Of a stretch of DNA of 57,500 nt, positions 42,026 to 52,300 are shown piece by piece. The stretch comes from Symbiodinium natans (lineage: Eukaryota; Sar; Dinophyceae; Suessiales; Symbiodiniaceae). The stretch covers positions 408,174-465,673 of the forward strand of contig CAJNDS010000113.1 of the NCBI GenBank assembly GCA_905221605.1, in the 5' to 3' direction. A program made the position numbers and the translations under genes. The notes beneath the pieces are model-generated. The model made no database searches. It saw nothing but the letters and a program-made list of their open reading frames with translations, and was not told where the DNA came from. Numbering within the stretch: position 1 is the first letter of the stretch; each line of letters starts with the position of its first letter.

Positions 42026-42419
42026 TTAGTTCCTAATGTTTAGGGTTTGGGCTTCTCAGGGTTCTTAGGGCTTTTTGGGTTTAGGGTCTGGGGTTTAGGG
42101 TTTAGGGTTGAGGGCTTAGGGTTTAGGGTTCAGGGTTAGGCGTCCTGGGCCTCTGCCCAAGGCTAGTGCATAAGAGCCTGTTCCCTAAACCCTGAACCCA
42201 ACTTAAATCTACGGGTTTAGGGAACTCTAGGTTCAGGTGAACCGTTGAGGGTTTAGGGTTTAGGGTTTTTAGGGCTTTTGGGGCTTTTGGGGTTTAGGGT
42301 GCCTAGGGTTTAGGGTTTCGGGTTTAGGCCTGTCCAAAGTCCCCTTCTTGCTTGGTCTCAGCCCCCTGATCCCCAAACCTTCAACCCTGAGCCCATACGA
42401 AGGAACCTGAGAATAAGGT

Positions 42420-42548
42420 TTAAGGGTTTAGGGTTTAGGGTTCAGGGTTTGGGGTTTAGGGGTTTAGGGGTTTAGGGGCTTAGGGGGTTAGGGGTTTAGG
42501 GGTTTAGGGGTTTAGGGGCTCAGGGGTTTAGCGGTTTCGGGGTTTAGG
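42420..42548 (+). repeat. TTTAGGGG octamer array
   Basis: About ten 8-base units TTTAGGGG or CTTAGGGG follow two to three normal heptamers. Confidence 0.9.
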
Positions 42549-42654
42549 GGCTTGATTGAAACCGAAAGTATGGGGTTGCGGGTGCAGGGATGCGCTCGTT
42601 GTAGGTGAGGTCTCCGGCGAGCTCCAGAGCTTCTAGGAACTCAGGAATTTGGGT

Positions 42655-42728
42655 TTAGGGTTTAGGGTTTAGGGTTGAGGGTTTAGGGTTTAGGGTTTAG
42701 GGTTTAGGGTTTAGGGTTTAGGGTTCAG
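42655..42728 (+). repeat. Telomeric array
   Basis: Ten TTTAGGG units with one TTGAGGG. Confidence 0.9.
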
Positions 42729-42965
42729 GAATTAAGGGTTCATAAGGCTTTTTTAGGGCCTTTTTGTGGGCTGGTTTAGGGTTTCTGGTGGGGCTTCGCG
42801 GAGGTAAAGACAAGAATTATCCGTGTTAAGCCCTAAACCCTAAACCCTAAACCCTAAACCCTAAACCCTAAACCCTGGGCATGTAAGGGTCCATCTTAAG
42901 GGCTTGTTTCTGCTTAGGGCTCTTAGTAGGGCTTAGGGATACATGGTCCAATTCCGCGATTACTG

Positions 42966-43048
42966 ATGAACCCTAGACCCTAAACCCTAAACCCTAAACC
43001 CTAAACCCTAAACCCTGAACCCTGAACCCTGAACCCTAAACCCTAAAC
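42966..43048 (-). repeat. Telomeric array
   Basis: CCCTAAA units with a block of three CCCTGAA. Confidence 0.88.
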
Positions 43049-43258
43049 ACTCAGGAGCTTTCGGGCCTGGGGTCTGGGTTGACTAAGCCACGACAGGGTG
43101 CGCGCGGGCAATGTCCCTTGGACGGACGAGAAGTCCTGGCCAGCACGCTTGTCCCAAACGCTGGTTTAGGGGTTTAGGGTTTAGGGTTTAGGGATAGGGT
43201 CCTTGAGGGGCATTGAAGGGTTCGTGTATACGCGGATATGAGGTACCTTGTTCCCGAA

Positions 43259-43392
43259 TTCCCTAAACCCTAAACCCCAAACCCCAAACCCCAAATCCTA
43301 AACCCTAAACCCCAAACCCTAAACCCCAAACCCCAAACGCCAAGCCCCAAACCCTAAACCCTAAACCCTAAACCCTAAACCCAAGCCTGAAC
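43259..43392 (-). repeat. Telomeric array with CCCCAAA block
   Basis: CCCTAAA and CCCCAAA mixed; ends in five CCCTAAA. Confidence 0.87.
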
Positions 43393-43519
43393 CCTAAACC
43401 CCAACAAAAGCAGCCCAGCATCGACCGTTGACGTACACCGCCGTGATCAACGTGACGGGAATGTCGCAGATCCAAAAGCTGGTGACCATGAATTGCCTTG
43501 CAAGGGAGGCTGGGGTTTC

Positions 43520-43660
43520 GGGTTTAGGGTTTAGGGTTTAGGGTCTAGGGTCTAGGGTATAGGGTTTAGGGTTTAGGGTTTAGGGTTTGGGGTTTAGGGT
43601 TTGGGGTTTAGGGTTTGGGGTTTAGGGTTTGGGGTTTAGGGGTTAGGGGTTAGGGTTTAG
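43520..43660 (+). repeat. TTTAGGGTTTGGGG dimer array
   Basis: The 14-bp dimer repeats about five times at 43580-43640, after TCTAGGG and TATAGGG units. Confidence 0.9.
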
Positions 43661-43733
43661 AGGCTTCAGTCTTTAGGGTACATCCTTCAAACTTCTTGGT
43701 TAACAGAGCCAGCCGGACGTCCCATATATACTT

Positions 43734-43762
43734 GCTTTTGCATGACTTCGTCATGCAAAAGC
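43734..43762. repeat. Perfect hairpin, 13-bp arms and 3-nt loop
   Basis: GCTTTTGCATGAC, loop TTC, GTCATGCAAAAGC. It lies in a short spacer between two telomeric arrays, with no flanking U run that would suggest a terminator. Confidence 0.9.
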
Positions 43763-43816
43763 TTTGAGCATCTCTGCCGGAAGTGGGCTGTGAAAGAAGC
43801 CACGTCTAGGGTTTCG

Positions 43817-43978
43817 GTAGGGTTTAGGGTTTAGGGTTTAGGGTTTAGGGTTTAGGGTTTAAGGTTTAAGGTTTAGGGTTGAGGGTTTAGGGTTTAGGGT
43901 TTAGGGTTTGGGGTTTAGGGTTTGGGGTTTAGGGTTTAGAGGGTTCAGGCTTTAGGGTTTAGGGTCTAGGGTTTAGGG
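43817..43978 (+). repeat. Telomeric array, mixed
   Basis: TTTAGGG with TTTAAGG, TTTGGGG and TCTAGGG variants. Confidence 0.87.
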
Positions 43979-43990
43979 TAAGAAGCAAGG

Positions 43991-44094
43991 CCTTATTTAT
44001 CCTGTACGGACCCTGCGCAAATTCAGGGCCCATACATCAGAACTCTTATTGGAGGTAAGGACCATATTAAGGCCCCGCGTAACTACCCTTAGAG
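43991..44094. mobile_element. MITE family 6 copy
   Basis: GGGCCCATACATCAGAACTC, GGAGGTAAGGACCATATTA and AACTACCCTTAGAG match the right two thirds of the copy at 19391. The left end is poorly conserved. Confidence 0.65.
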
Positions 44095-44284
44095 TGTTTA
44101 GCGTTCTTAGATATTGGGGTTTAGGGCTAAGGGTTTAGTTGGCTGGGAGCTATTTAGGGTATAGGGCTTAGGGCTTAGGGTTTAGGGTTTGGGAATTCGG
44201 TTGCCCATCCTGTAACCCTAAACCCTGAATCCTGAAAGCCCATGGCACAGGGGAAAGGGTCTAGGGTTACACAAGTGCCCAAGA

Positions 44285-44392
44285 CTACTATTTGCTTAAG
44301 AACCCCTAAAGAAGAAAATAACAATCGCTAATTACCCTGAATAAGGAGGATGGTTTTCTTGTATTGTTTCGGGGTTCTTAAGCAAGTAGTAG
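44285..44392. mobile_element. MITE family 8 copy (CTACTATTTGCTTAAG ends)
   Basis: The 22-bp terminus CTACTATTTGCTTAAGAACC... is inverted at 44371-44392 with one mismatch. The centre is AT-rich and non-coding. Confidence 0.85.
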
Positions 44393-44609
44393 AAGATTGC
44401 GGAGAGGCTGCATCAAGAACATCACGTAGGCCGCGTGCTCTTCGAAGAAAAACGCTGCCAGGGGCAGGGTAATCATGTCGTACATGAGCACGACCGTTGC
44501 CACAACATCCCAAACTTGGCTTCAGAGAGGTAGCCCTATGAACCCTTGCCGGGTGGCTCAACAAAGCTTCACAACGGGCGCGAATGAGCTTTGATTTCTT
44601 TTTGGCTTT

Positions 44610-45000
44610 GCATAGATTCTTGTTGGCTTGCTTTTACTAGGAAACCTCTCTTTCTTCTCCGTTTTACATAGGTAGCCTCTGAAACCTGTATGTTTTACAG
44701 GAAAACCTCTATGCATTTCCACTGAAACCCTGGACCCAAGAGTAACATAGGAATGAGAGGGTGCCCTTTTTGATGTGAAGGGGCTTACGAGGGAACCTAA
44801 ACCCCAAGAAACGGAGTAAGGGCCTACTCTGATTCCTAGAAACCTCCATAGTTCTTCACTACTCCAAGCCACAGCAATCCGCTTCAGATTTTTTCTAGGA
44901 AACCTCTATTTCCTCTACATTTTCCTAGGACAACCCCATATTTCCTCTAAAATTGTCCTGGGAAACCTTTCTTTCCTCTGAAAGCCTCAAACCCTAGACC
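44610..45000. repeat. Degenerate CTAGGAAACCTCT minisatellite
   Basis: Units of about 30-40 bp with the core (C)TAGGAAACCTCTATTTCCTC recur about eight times on both sides of the family-3 MITE at 44731-44838. Spacing is irregular. Confidence 0.7.
44731..44838. mobile_element. MITE family 3 copy inserted in a minisatellite
   Basis: It runs from TGGACCCAAGAGTAACATAG to GGCCTACTCTGATTCCTA with the full family interior. It splits a CTAGGAAACCTCT-type minisatellite; GAAACC occurs on both sides and may be a target duplication or simply part of that repeat. Confidence 0.75.
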
Positions 45001-45530
45001 CTAAAACCCTCTGCAAGGGTGACGTGACGGAACCCCTAGCAGGGCGCGGCACTTCAGCACAGGTCATAGGGTTTGGGGTGTAGGGTTTAGGGTTGAGGGT
45101 CGAGGGTTTGGAAAGCTGTCTGGAAGAAACTGCGCGTGCAGGGGGGGCTACTTATAGAAGGGCTTCTTGAACTGACACGTGAGCGGCGCTCATCAACATG
45201 CTCTTGCGAAATTTAGAGGGCAGCATGTTGGTCACACCCTAAACCCTAAACGCTAAACTACCTTTTGGGTCCACCCCCAACATTTGCCCACACTTTTCTG
45301 TCTGCAGGTACCCTTTCTTGATCGAGCTCTTCCAGTTGCATGCATATTCCTGAAGGTTCATGACAGCTTTTGTTTAAGATTGTCCTAGGGGCTCATGAAA
45401 CTTTTGTCATGTGTTTGTAACTGTTGCAGCTTTCTTTCAGATTGGCCTGCGGGTTGCTCAGACTTTCAGAGGCGTTGGTAAGTGATGTTCAGGGTGCCTT
45501 GGTCTCGGGGTTTTGCTTCTGCTTTGGGCC

Positions 45531-45866
45531 ATGGCTCGTTCTCGCTCTCCAGCAAGACAGCAAGTGGTTCGTGGTGCAGCTGGCATCGAGGACATTTTTT
45601 ATCTGTGGCACCAGGTTTCCTTCTTGGACGCAGACGCCTCCTGAAAGCAGAAAACAGGGTCCACCATGTTTGTCGCCCCTGCCAGTGTTTTCACCACTTC
45701 CGCAAACGGAACTTCTCCGTTGCGCGACGCAATGCACTTGCAGCCCGAACCTCAAATTCATGCACCCCACCATGCTTTTAGGCATTGCGCCCCAGCTGTT
45801 GCGGGGCAAACGTTGGGGGTGCACCCTACCTTTTGCGATGGCGGTTTGGTTGAAAACACTTTCTAG
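45531..45866 (+). pseudogene. Possible degraded reading frame with one in-frame TGA
   Basis: From ATG 45531 the frame reads 38 residues (starting M-A-R-S-R-S-P-A-R) to TGA 45645-45647, then stays in the same frame from ATG 45666 to 45866. Competing frames on both strands (177 and 141 codons) are also open in this GC-rich stretch, so coding is not proven. It is the only sizeable non-repetitive DNA next to the retrotransposon's 3' end. Confidence 0.2.
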
Positions 45867-46223
45867 CACCTGGGGGAGGGGGGGGGGGGCTGCCAGGACT
45901 GTAGGTTGTTGCAAGGTTCTGAAACTGAGGGAACCTCCAGTGTCACTACAGGGTTAGAGACCCCCCAGACAATGCACTGCGCTGACTTGTTTAAATCCAT
46001 ATTTGTCGTGGATACCCGCACTTCTGATTGCCATGGCCAGTTTCTTTCGTAAGCTGGGACATGCAACTCACACCGATGCCAACAGTTTAGGCTCTAGGGT
46101 TCTAGGGCTATACCTCTGCTTCCTCCATATTGTCGTAGGGTACCGCAGGAAACCTTTACCACCCCCACCCCCACTTCAGTTTATTTAGGGTTTTTTGTAC
46201 GTTTAGATGCACGAAAAAAAGCC

Positions 46224-46265
46224 TAAACCCTAAACCCCAAGCCCCTAACCCTGAACCCTAAATCC
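46224..46265 (-). repeat. Telomere-like tract near the retrotransposon 3' end
   Basis: Degenerate CCCTAAA units 130 bp beyond the C stop; a further TTTAGGGTTTG lies at 46334-46346. Confidence 0.75.
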
Positions 46266-46396
46266 GAAACAGATTTTGCTACTTCTTGCCCACATACCCA
46301 TGGTGCCGCGGCTTTGAAGGCAACTTGTCATGGGTTTAGGGTTTGTAACGATGCGGCTGGTGAATGTCATCGCGCTCTTCAATTCTGTTCTGTACA

Positions 46397-49300
46397 TCAT
46401 GCTAGGCCAGAATAGGTGGGCTGAAAATCAACACCTATTGGCACGGCAGCTATCCACTGCCCAAAACTGATGAGCCGGAAGGCTCCGATAGTGGTCTGCT
46501 CGTGCTCAGCACTGAGCAAATCTGCCAGCCTAAGGCCAAACTGCTGGAGAACCCTTGCGTGCCCTTCTAAGAATACTAGGTCGTCTAAGACGGAGCTAGT
46601 TTCCGGAAAGGTGGCCACAAACCGGCCAAGCTTCGGCATGCAGCGCTCAAACGCTGCTGCGAGGGTGTCGTCCTTGGCAGGACACGTCAGCAATGTGTGC
46701 AGCTCCCGTCGGAGGTCGAACTCGTGTGCCTCCGTCGTGACTGTCAACTGTGGCCGTAGGCAGGCCCAAAAAGGTTTTGGCCCTATGAGGGTCGTGACCG
46801 GTTTGGAGGAGGCCTGCTTGCTGTCAGTCTCTTGCGGCATTGCAGGTGGTAGATCCGCCTCCGCATAGGCAGACAGGCAAGCCTCTGCCCTGCGTAGGTG
46901 TTCACGCAGGCGTCCCTGTGTCCAGAATTCTCTGGAGCAAACTTGGCAAGCTGTGCCCCGCAGCACTGAGGTGGCAGGTGCTGGCTGACCATGTCTCTTG
47001 CTCAGGTGAGCAGCTTTCGCAGCAGCGCAAGTGAACAGGACCCCGCATTGCTCGCACGCATGTGCGTCAGGGAGGCTGCCGGCCTGATATGGCGTGGGCT
47101 TCGGCATCAGCATCACCCCTTGCTGTGCGGCCTTGTCGCGGTATTTGGCCTCATCAGTGGCGCGTTTGGCCAAGGCAAGCCTACTATGCAGCCACTTGTG
47201 GCGAGCCCTCCTGCACAAGCTTGTGACGTCGACCACCCGACACAAGTATGTGTGTCGCCACTTGTCGGTGGATTCCTCCCTGACGGCTAAGGACGGCAAT
47301 GGGTCGGACCCCGTGATCTCCAACATGGCGTTGGTGGCGGAGACCGCCTTCTGTAGCCAGCTCATCTGTCGGAAGAGGGCTGCGTGGAGATGCGGGAAGG
47401 AATCAACCATGGCCTGGTGCAGTGCCCTGGCTAGCTGAATTTGCCGAGCTTCCTGAGGGAGCAGTACGCCAATGGCCGCGCACGCTTGAGCATCTGTCAT
47501 GAGTCGACATGACACGAGGGCGATGGGGCGTACCGCCCGTCTGACAAAGCTCATGTAGTGTGCGTGGAATTGGTGCTCTTCTTTGAGGGTCGCAAAGTGC
47601 CAGCGCTCCAGTCCAAATTGGAATTTGAGGAGCACCATGGAGACGAGTAGGTGCGTCTTCTCTCTGGGCTCCAGATGCGGGTTGTACAGCAGCTTGGCCC
47701 TAACTGCCCCAAAGGCGGTCTCTGTCAGCTGAGCCCTTCGGCGGATGTCTCCACAAGCGGAGTCCTTGTCTGACACCGAGCTACCGAGGTGTACGTACGT
47801 CTCGGAAAGATGTAGATGCGAACCGTCACCTAGAGGCAATTTGGCATCCATTTCAATCAGCATGTGGTGTCTGGCTGCCTGAGCTCCTCTGCCGTGCAGG
47901 ACGACGATGGCACCGCTTTTGCCAGGCTGTAGATTGAGTGGTATGCCAATGACGGCCAGACGTCGTTTTGCCAAGTTAGTGGCAGTAATGAGTGCGGTCG
48001 GGACATCAGACGGCTGAGCCACCTGGATGAGCACTGCCGTGTCATCCATCCACGTCGGTAGCGGATCGCGTGGCGCAACCTCTCCCTTGCCCAGTGAACA
48101 GGCCATGCCATGCGCATTGAGGTCATGCATGAGCCCATCGACAAAGATGGTGTACGTGAGCACGAAGAGGAGGTCAGCTAGGGGCGCCCCAGGCACAGTG
48201 CCTTTGCTCGAGCGATATACTTCGCTGTCCTCAGGGTCGAGCGTGAACCAAGTGCTACAGAGTGAGTGCCTGAGCAGATGGCAGGTCTCAGGTGGCACTC
48301 GTGCGTTGCGTAGTATGTCGTGGTCCTGCAACAGACTGCGCCAGTCTGCCGGCAACATGCCTTGAGCACCCAAGTGGTTGAGCCACTCGTTCAAGGACAG
48401 CTCTGTGGAGGTGGGGTGCAAAAAGGCCCTGACAGTCTGGTAGAAGGCGGATTCTCCGTCAAGAAACAACACTGCTCCAGACACACCTTCCTGGTGCAAG
48501 CGGGCCAGGTGGAGGGAGACGGACATTGCAGGCAGCGCAAGGGGCTGTCCTTTCCGTGCGCCAGCGGCCCCCGGTTGCACGAGCTTATCCAGCCCTTCGA
48601 GCAGAGCTGGACGCAGCGCATGGCTGACAGCTTTATGAGCCGGGTCCAGAAGTAGTATGCTGCGCCAGCCCGACAGCGAGTTGGGGTCCTTCCCAGGTTT
48701 GGCAATGGGCACCGCGTGTCCGCCGCGCCACAGCGCAGGATACTGTCCACGCGCGGCGGACTTGATGACAATCGGATAGTGAGTGATTGCCGCAAGCCTG
48801 GGTTGGAGCTTAAAGACCTCTGCCGGGATGCTGGTCACTCCTGGAGCTTTGGCGGCTTTGAGCTTGGCGAAGCCAGTCGCAAGCTCGCCCAGCGTGGGAA
48901 GCTCCTCAAGGATGACATGGTGCGCGGGCGCGTCCGCCCTGGTGGCAGTGCGAAGCTCGGGGAAACTGGCGCGAGTGGCGCGCTCGGCTTTGGCGAAGTG
49001 TCCGCCCAGGACGCGCAGGAAATCTCCACGTTCTTGGGTGCCTTCGCCTGATGCAGTGGGCAAGGTGGGCAGTAATGGCGGAGCCTTGTACTTCCGCCCT
49101 GTCCTAAGGAGGGTGCGCATGAGCTTCGGTAGCTCTGCATTGGATCTGGCTTGGCGGAACATGGCTCGACAGAACTCCGCCTTGTCCTTGGCGGTGTTCC
49201 AGCGCAGGTGTTTCCTGCTCCTGTGCAGTAGCGCAGCGATCTGCGCAATGCGGTTGTGAGCCCGATGTGCGCACCTTGCCACCCTGGCAGCCTTCTGCTC

Positions 49301-52300
49301 AGATATGCCATTCGACCATGTCTGGAAAAGGGCGAAAAGGAATTGCCGCCTGTGGACCGCCTTAAGCCTGCCCGACAGCCTGCGAAGCCGTCGCTGGTGT
49401 CTGAGTAGTGCCCATGTATCACTCGAGAGAAACGGTGCCCGCGGTGCCGGCTTGGCTGCGAGCGCGGTGTCCCTGCAAGCCATCAGGTGTTGGTTGACGA
49501 TGGCAACGTGGTCGTCGATGGGCGTTTCCCAAGGAATGTGTGGCATGGTCTGCCACGCATGCGTGATAGTCTGTCGTCCTTCTTCTGAAGTCAACAGCGC
49601 ACGCCAGGAAGTTGCTGGTTTTTTGCATGCTATATCCATGTTAGCGTGCAGCGTGGAGTAGACAGGCTGGTGGTCAAGGCCTGCAAACAGGTCGTCGAAG
49701 GATCTAGGCTGGTGTATCTTTGCAGCTGGCCCCCATGTATCTGGGTAGGCAACGTAGTCTAGGCAATGGGCCTGACCCGATGGTGACATCCACGTGACTA
49801 AGGGTGCTCCTGACGAAGCACAAGTTCCCGTGTGGCACAATTGGTGTGTTCGGCAGAGCCCATCCAAGCACTCCGCTGCCGTGTTGGCGGATTGCTGCTT
49901 GTCTGATGTGCCTTTGCCTTGGTGCTCGAAATGGGCATTGGCATCGAGCATGAGGAGGGGGATTCTGCCAGGGGGCAACTGTTTGAGGATCAGCTGCAAT
50001 CGATGCCACCACTGTCTTATGTCCTTCTGTGGTTTGGTGCTCGTGGGTCCGTGCCCCACAATGAAGGCAAATTGCAGGGGTGGTGCATCCCCAAAAACCA
50101 CTAGCAAGTCTGGCAGCTTGGTCTTGATCGAAAAGGTATTTGGGGCAAACCTAAGTGTCTTGTCAGCATCCCGTGCGAGGTCGGCTTGCGTGTCTATCCA
50201 CAGCTGGCATCCATCTTGTCCGTCAACGGCGTGGGAGGCATATATCAGGAAACCGTCCTTGCTGCTGACATGCCCAGGCGCAGTCCTGGTCTCCTGGAGG
50301 CCGATGGCTTGCCGGCCGTCTCGCCGAAAGAGGTGCAGGAGCGCTTGTTGCTGCAGGCATGTCTTAAGAGAAAGTGTGTTGTAGGTGGCCAGACAAAGTC
50401 GGACCTCACAAGCCTGCACGGTCAGGCGTTCCGTGCATCCAGTAAGAGCAGCTGGCGATGCGGCCTGAAAACAAGGCGTCGGGTTGTATGGACAAGGAGC
50501 AGAGATCCCTATGTCATCCTGTGTGGGAAACATGCCCTTTGGAGAATGGAGCAACCAAAGTCGCTCGATTTCGGGATGTTGCAAGAAGATCTCCAAGGGG
50601 AGTAAGGTGGTCGATTCCGGTAGCGCGACAGCCCAAGAGGCAAGTGAGTCAGCGAGCTCGTTGCCCGGTATACCCGTATGGCTACGGCAGTGCGTCGTGC
50701 TGAGATTGCATCCTCGGAAATGACACAGTAGGGTGCAGGCCCTGGCCGCCTTCGTGATGGTGTTGTCACATTGGGGGACATGAGTGGCCATTGCTACGCC
50801 CTCTGCAGCTGTGGAGTCAAAGCACACGGTGCCAGAAGGGGCGCCCGAAGAGGCGAGCAAAGCGGTGGCAACAGTGAAAGCAAAGACTTCTGCAGGGAAT
50901 ACAGAATGGCCCCATGCCGCGGCGGCGGGTGCTGAGAGCCTGCCAATCCTGTAGCCCATCCACGCCAGTTGTCCGGAGTCAGTGACCGCAAAAAAGGCTG
51001 CAGCCCATGCAAGGGCTTTATCCGACTCCCGGAAAGACCCGTCCGTAAAGCAGACAATGTGCCTCGGCTCGTCATGCAGTTGAAGCTTGATGGCATGGTC
51101 GAAAAGGACTGCAGCCGCTTTGTGAAGCTTGAGGCCCTCAGGAAGCGTCTTGTGCAACTGTCCGGGCCCAAGCATGTCGCAAAAATCTTGCCACATCCCC
51201 TTACAGACCCCAAAGTTAAGTTGCCGTTCCAGAACGCATGGGATTAGCTTATCCAGCACAAGTTGTGTGGGTGTGTGGTCCCCAGGGGGAGCCTTATGGG
51301 ACTCCTGAACATTTGTGCCGAGATATCGTCTTCCCATGGGGGTAGGTATGGAGCCCGTGAACCCACTGCTAGCACTCGTATCTACGCGCATGGTAGCAGT
51401 GGCGGCATGTGGGTCTGTGCGTGTCTCTGCTTGCGCCATCTCAAGGTGCACCCCTCCTTCAGCCTCTGTACCTGGATCGGCGTGGTCGTCCTCCGGTACT
51501 GGAGGTGTAGGGGGCCTTGCGCTTAATCGCAGGACTTGCCAAATTGGCAAGGGTGTGGCTACCGGATCCTGTTCCGGTCCGGCCGCAGTGCGCACAATGA
51601 GCCTATGGTCCCTGCGCTCAGCCTGAATGCGTGCGCTGATACCTCTGCACCTGTGATGGTTTTGGGCTGCTCCCTGAAGAATGGAACTAAGCATTGTCCA
51701 TGTGGGCATGGGCTGAAAGTTGCATGTGCAAACCCCTAGGGACATGGCTCTGGCATCGACCGGCACTGCATAGTGAGTCCATGGCACGTCTTGAAAGGTT
51801 AGGACAAACTGCGGCGTGGGGAAGCCCTCAACAGTGTCCTGTAGGAGCTGCACGGTGCGTACGGGTCTTGGCGTGGCATTCAACAGGTCAGCCAGCAGCC
51901 ATTCTAGGCGCTCTTCAGGGTAGTGGGTGCGAACACGGACTTGATACACTGCATCGAAGACTGTGTATCTTGACTCCGGGGTGTGGAATACCCTGGTGGG
52001 CATTGTCCTGGCAATGGACAAAAAGATGCGATCTGTGACCTCACGAAATTCTGCAGGGAGGATCTCTAAGTCTGGAGTTCTATCGACTCGCAACCTGTCT
52101 ATTCTGCACCCTAGGACGGGCCGCAGTGCAAGGAAGTCAATGTCCTCGCCAGGATGCTGAGAGAGCGTTAGACCTTTCCTCCGATTGTCCTCATCTGGTT
52201 GCGCATGGTTGGGGAACTCTTCCAGGCAGAGCTGGAGTCTTGCAGCCGGGGCGGCGGTCTTCAGGGCCTCGCAGGGGGCTGTCCTACTCAGTCGTGAGAT

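Larger units (their letters stand above)
34836..45100. other. Region: telomeric mosaic, many variant arrays
   Basis: Unlisted tracts include 35185-35227, 36515-36640, 38130-38155, 38200-38350, 38450-38530, 39395-39430, 39890-39970, 40060-40180, 40258-40330, 41275-41340, 41470-41515, 41645-41700, 42085-42140, 42240-42330, 42830-42877, 43165-43190, 44115-44195 and 44990-45008. The 280 bp at 36925-37200 and the 200 bp at 37851-38050 are unique, without a supported gene. Confidence 0.6.
45100..46396. other. Region: 1.3-kb low-repeat DNA next to the retrotransposon
   Basis: Only small telomeric tracts (45235-45255, 46224-46265, 46334-46346) interrupt it. Composition is close to that of the retrotransposon, so part could be the remains of another element. 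The only coding trace is the weak frame at 45531-45866. Confidence 0.5.

Noticed and set aside
1-46350. CRISPR array made of regularly spaced CCCTAAA repeats
   Set aside because: Repeat blocks vary in length and orientation, spacer lengths are irregular, and there are no cas genes.
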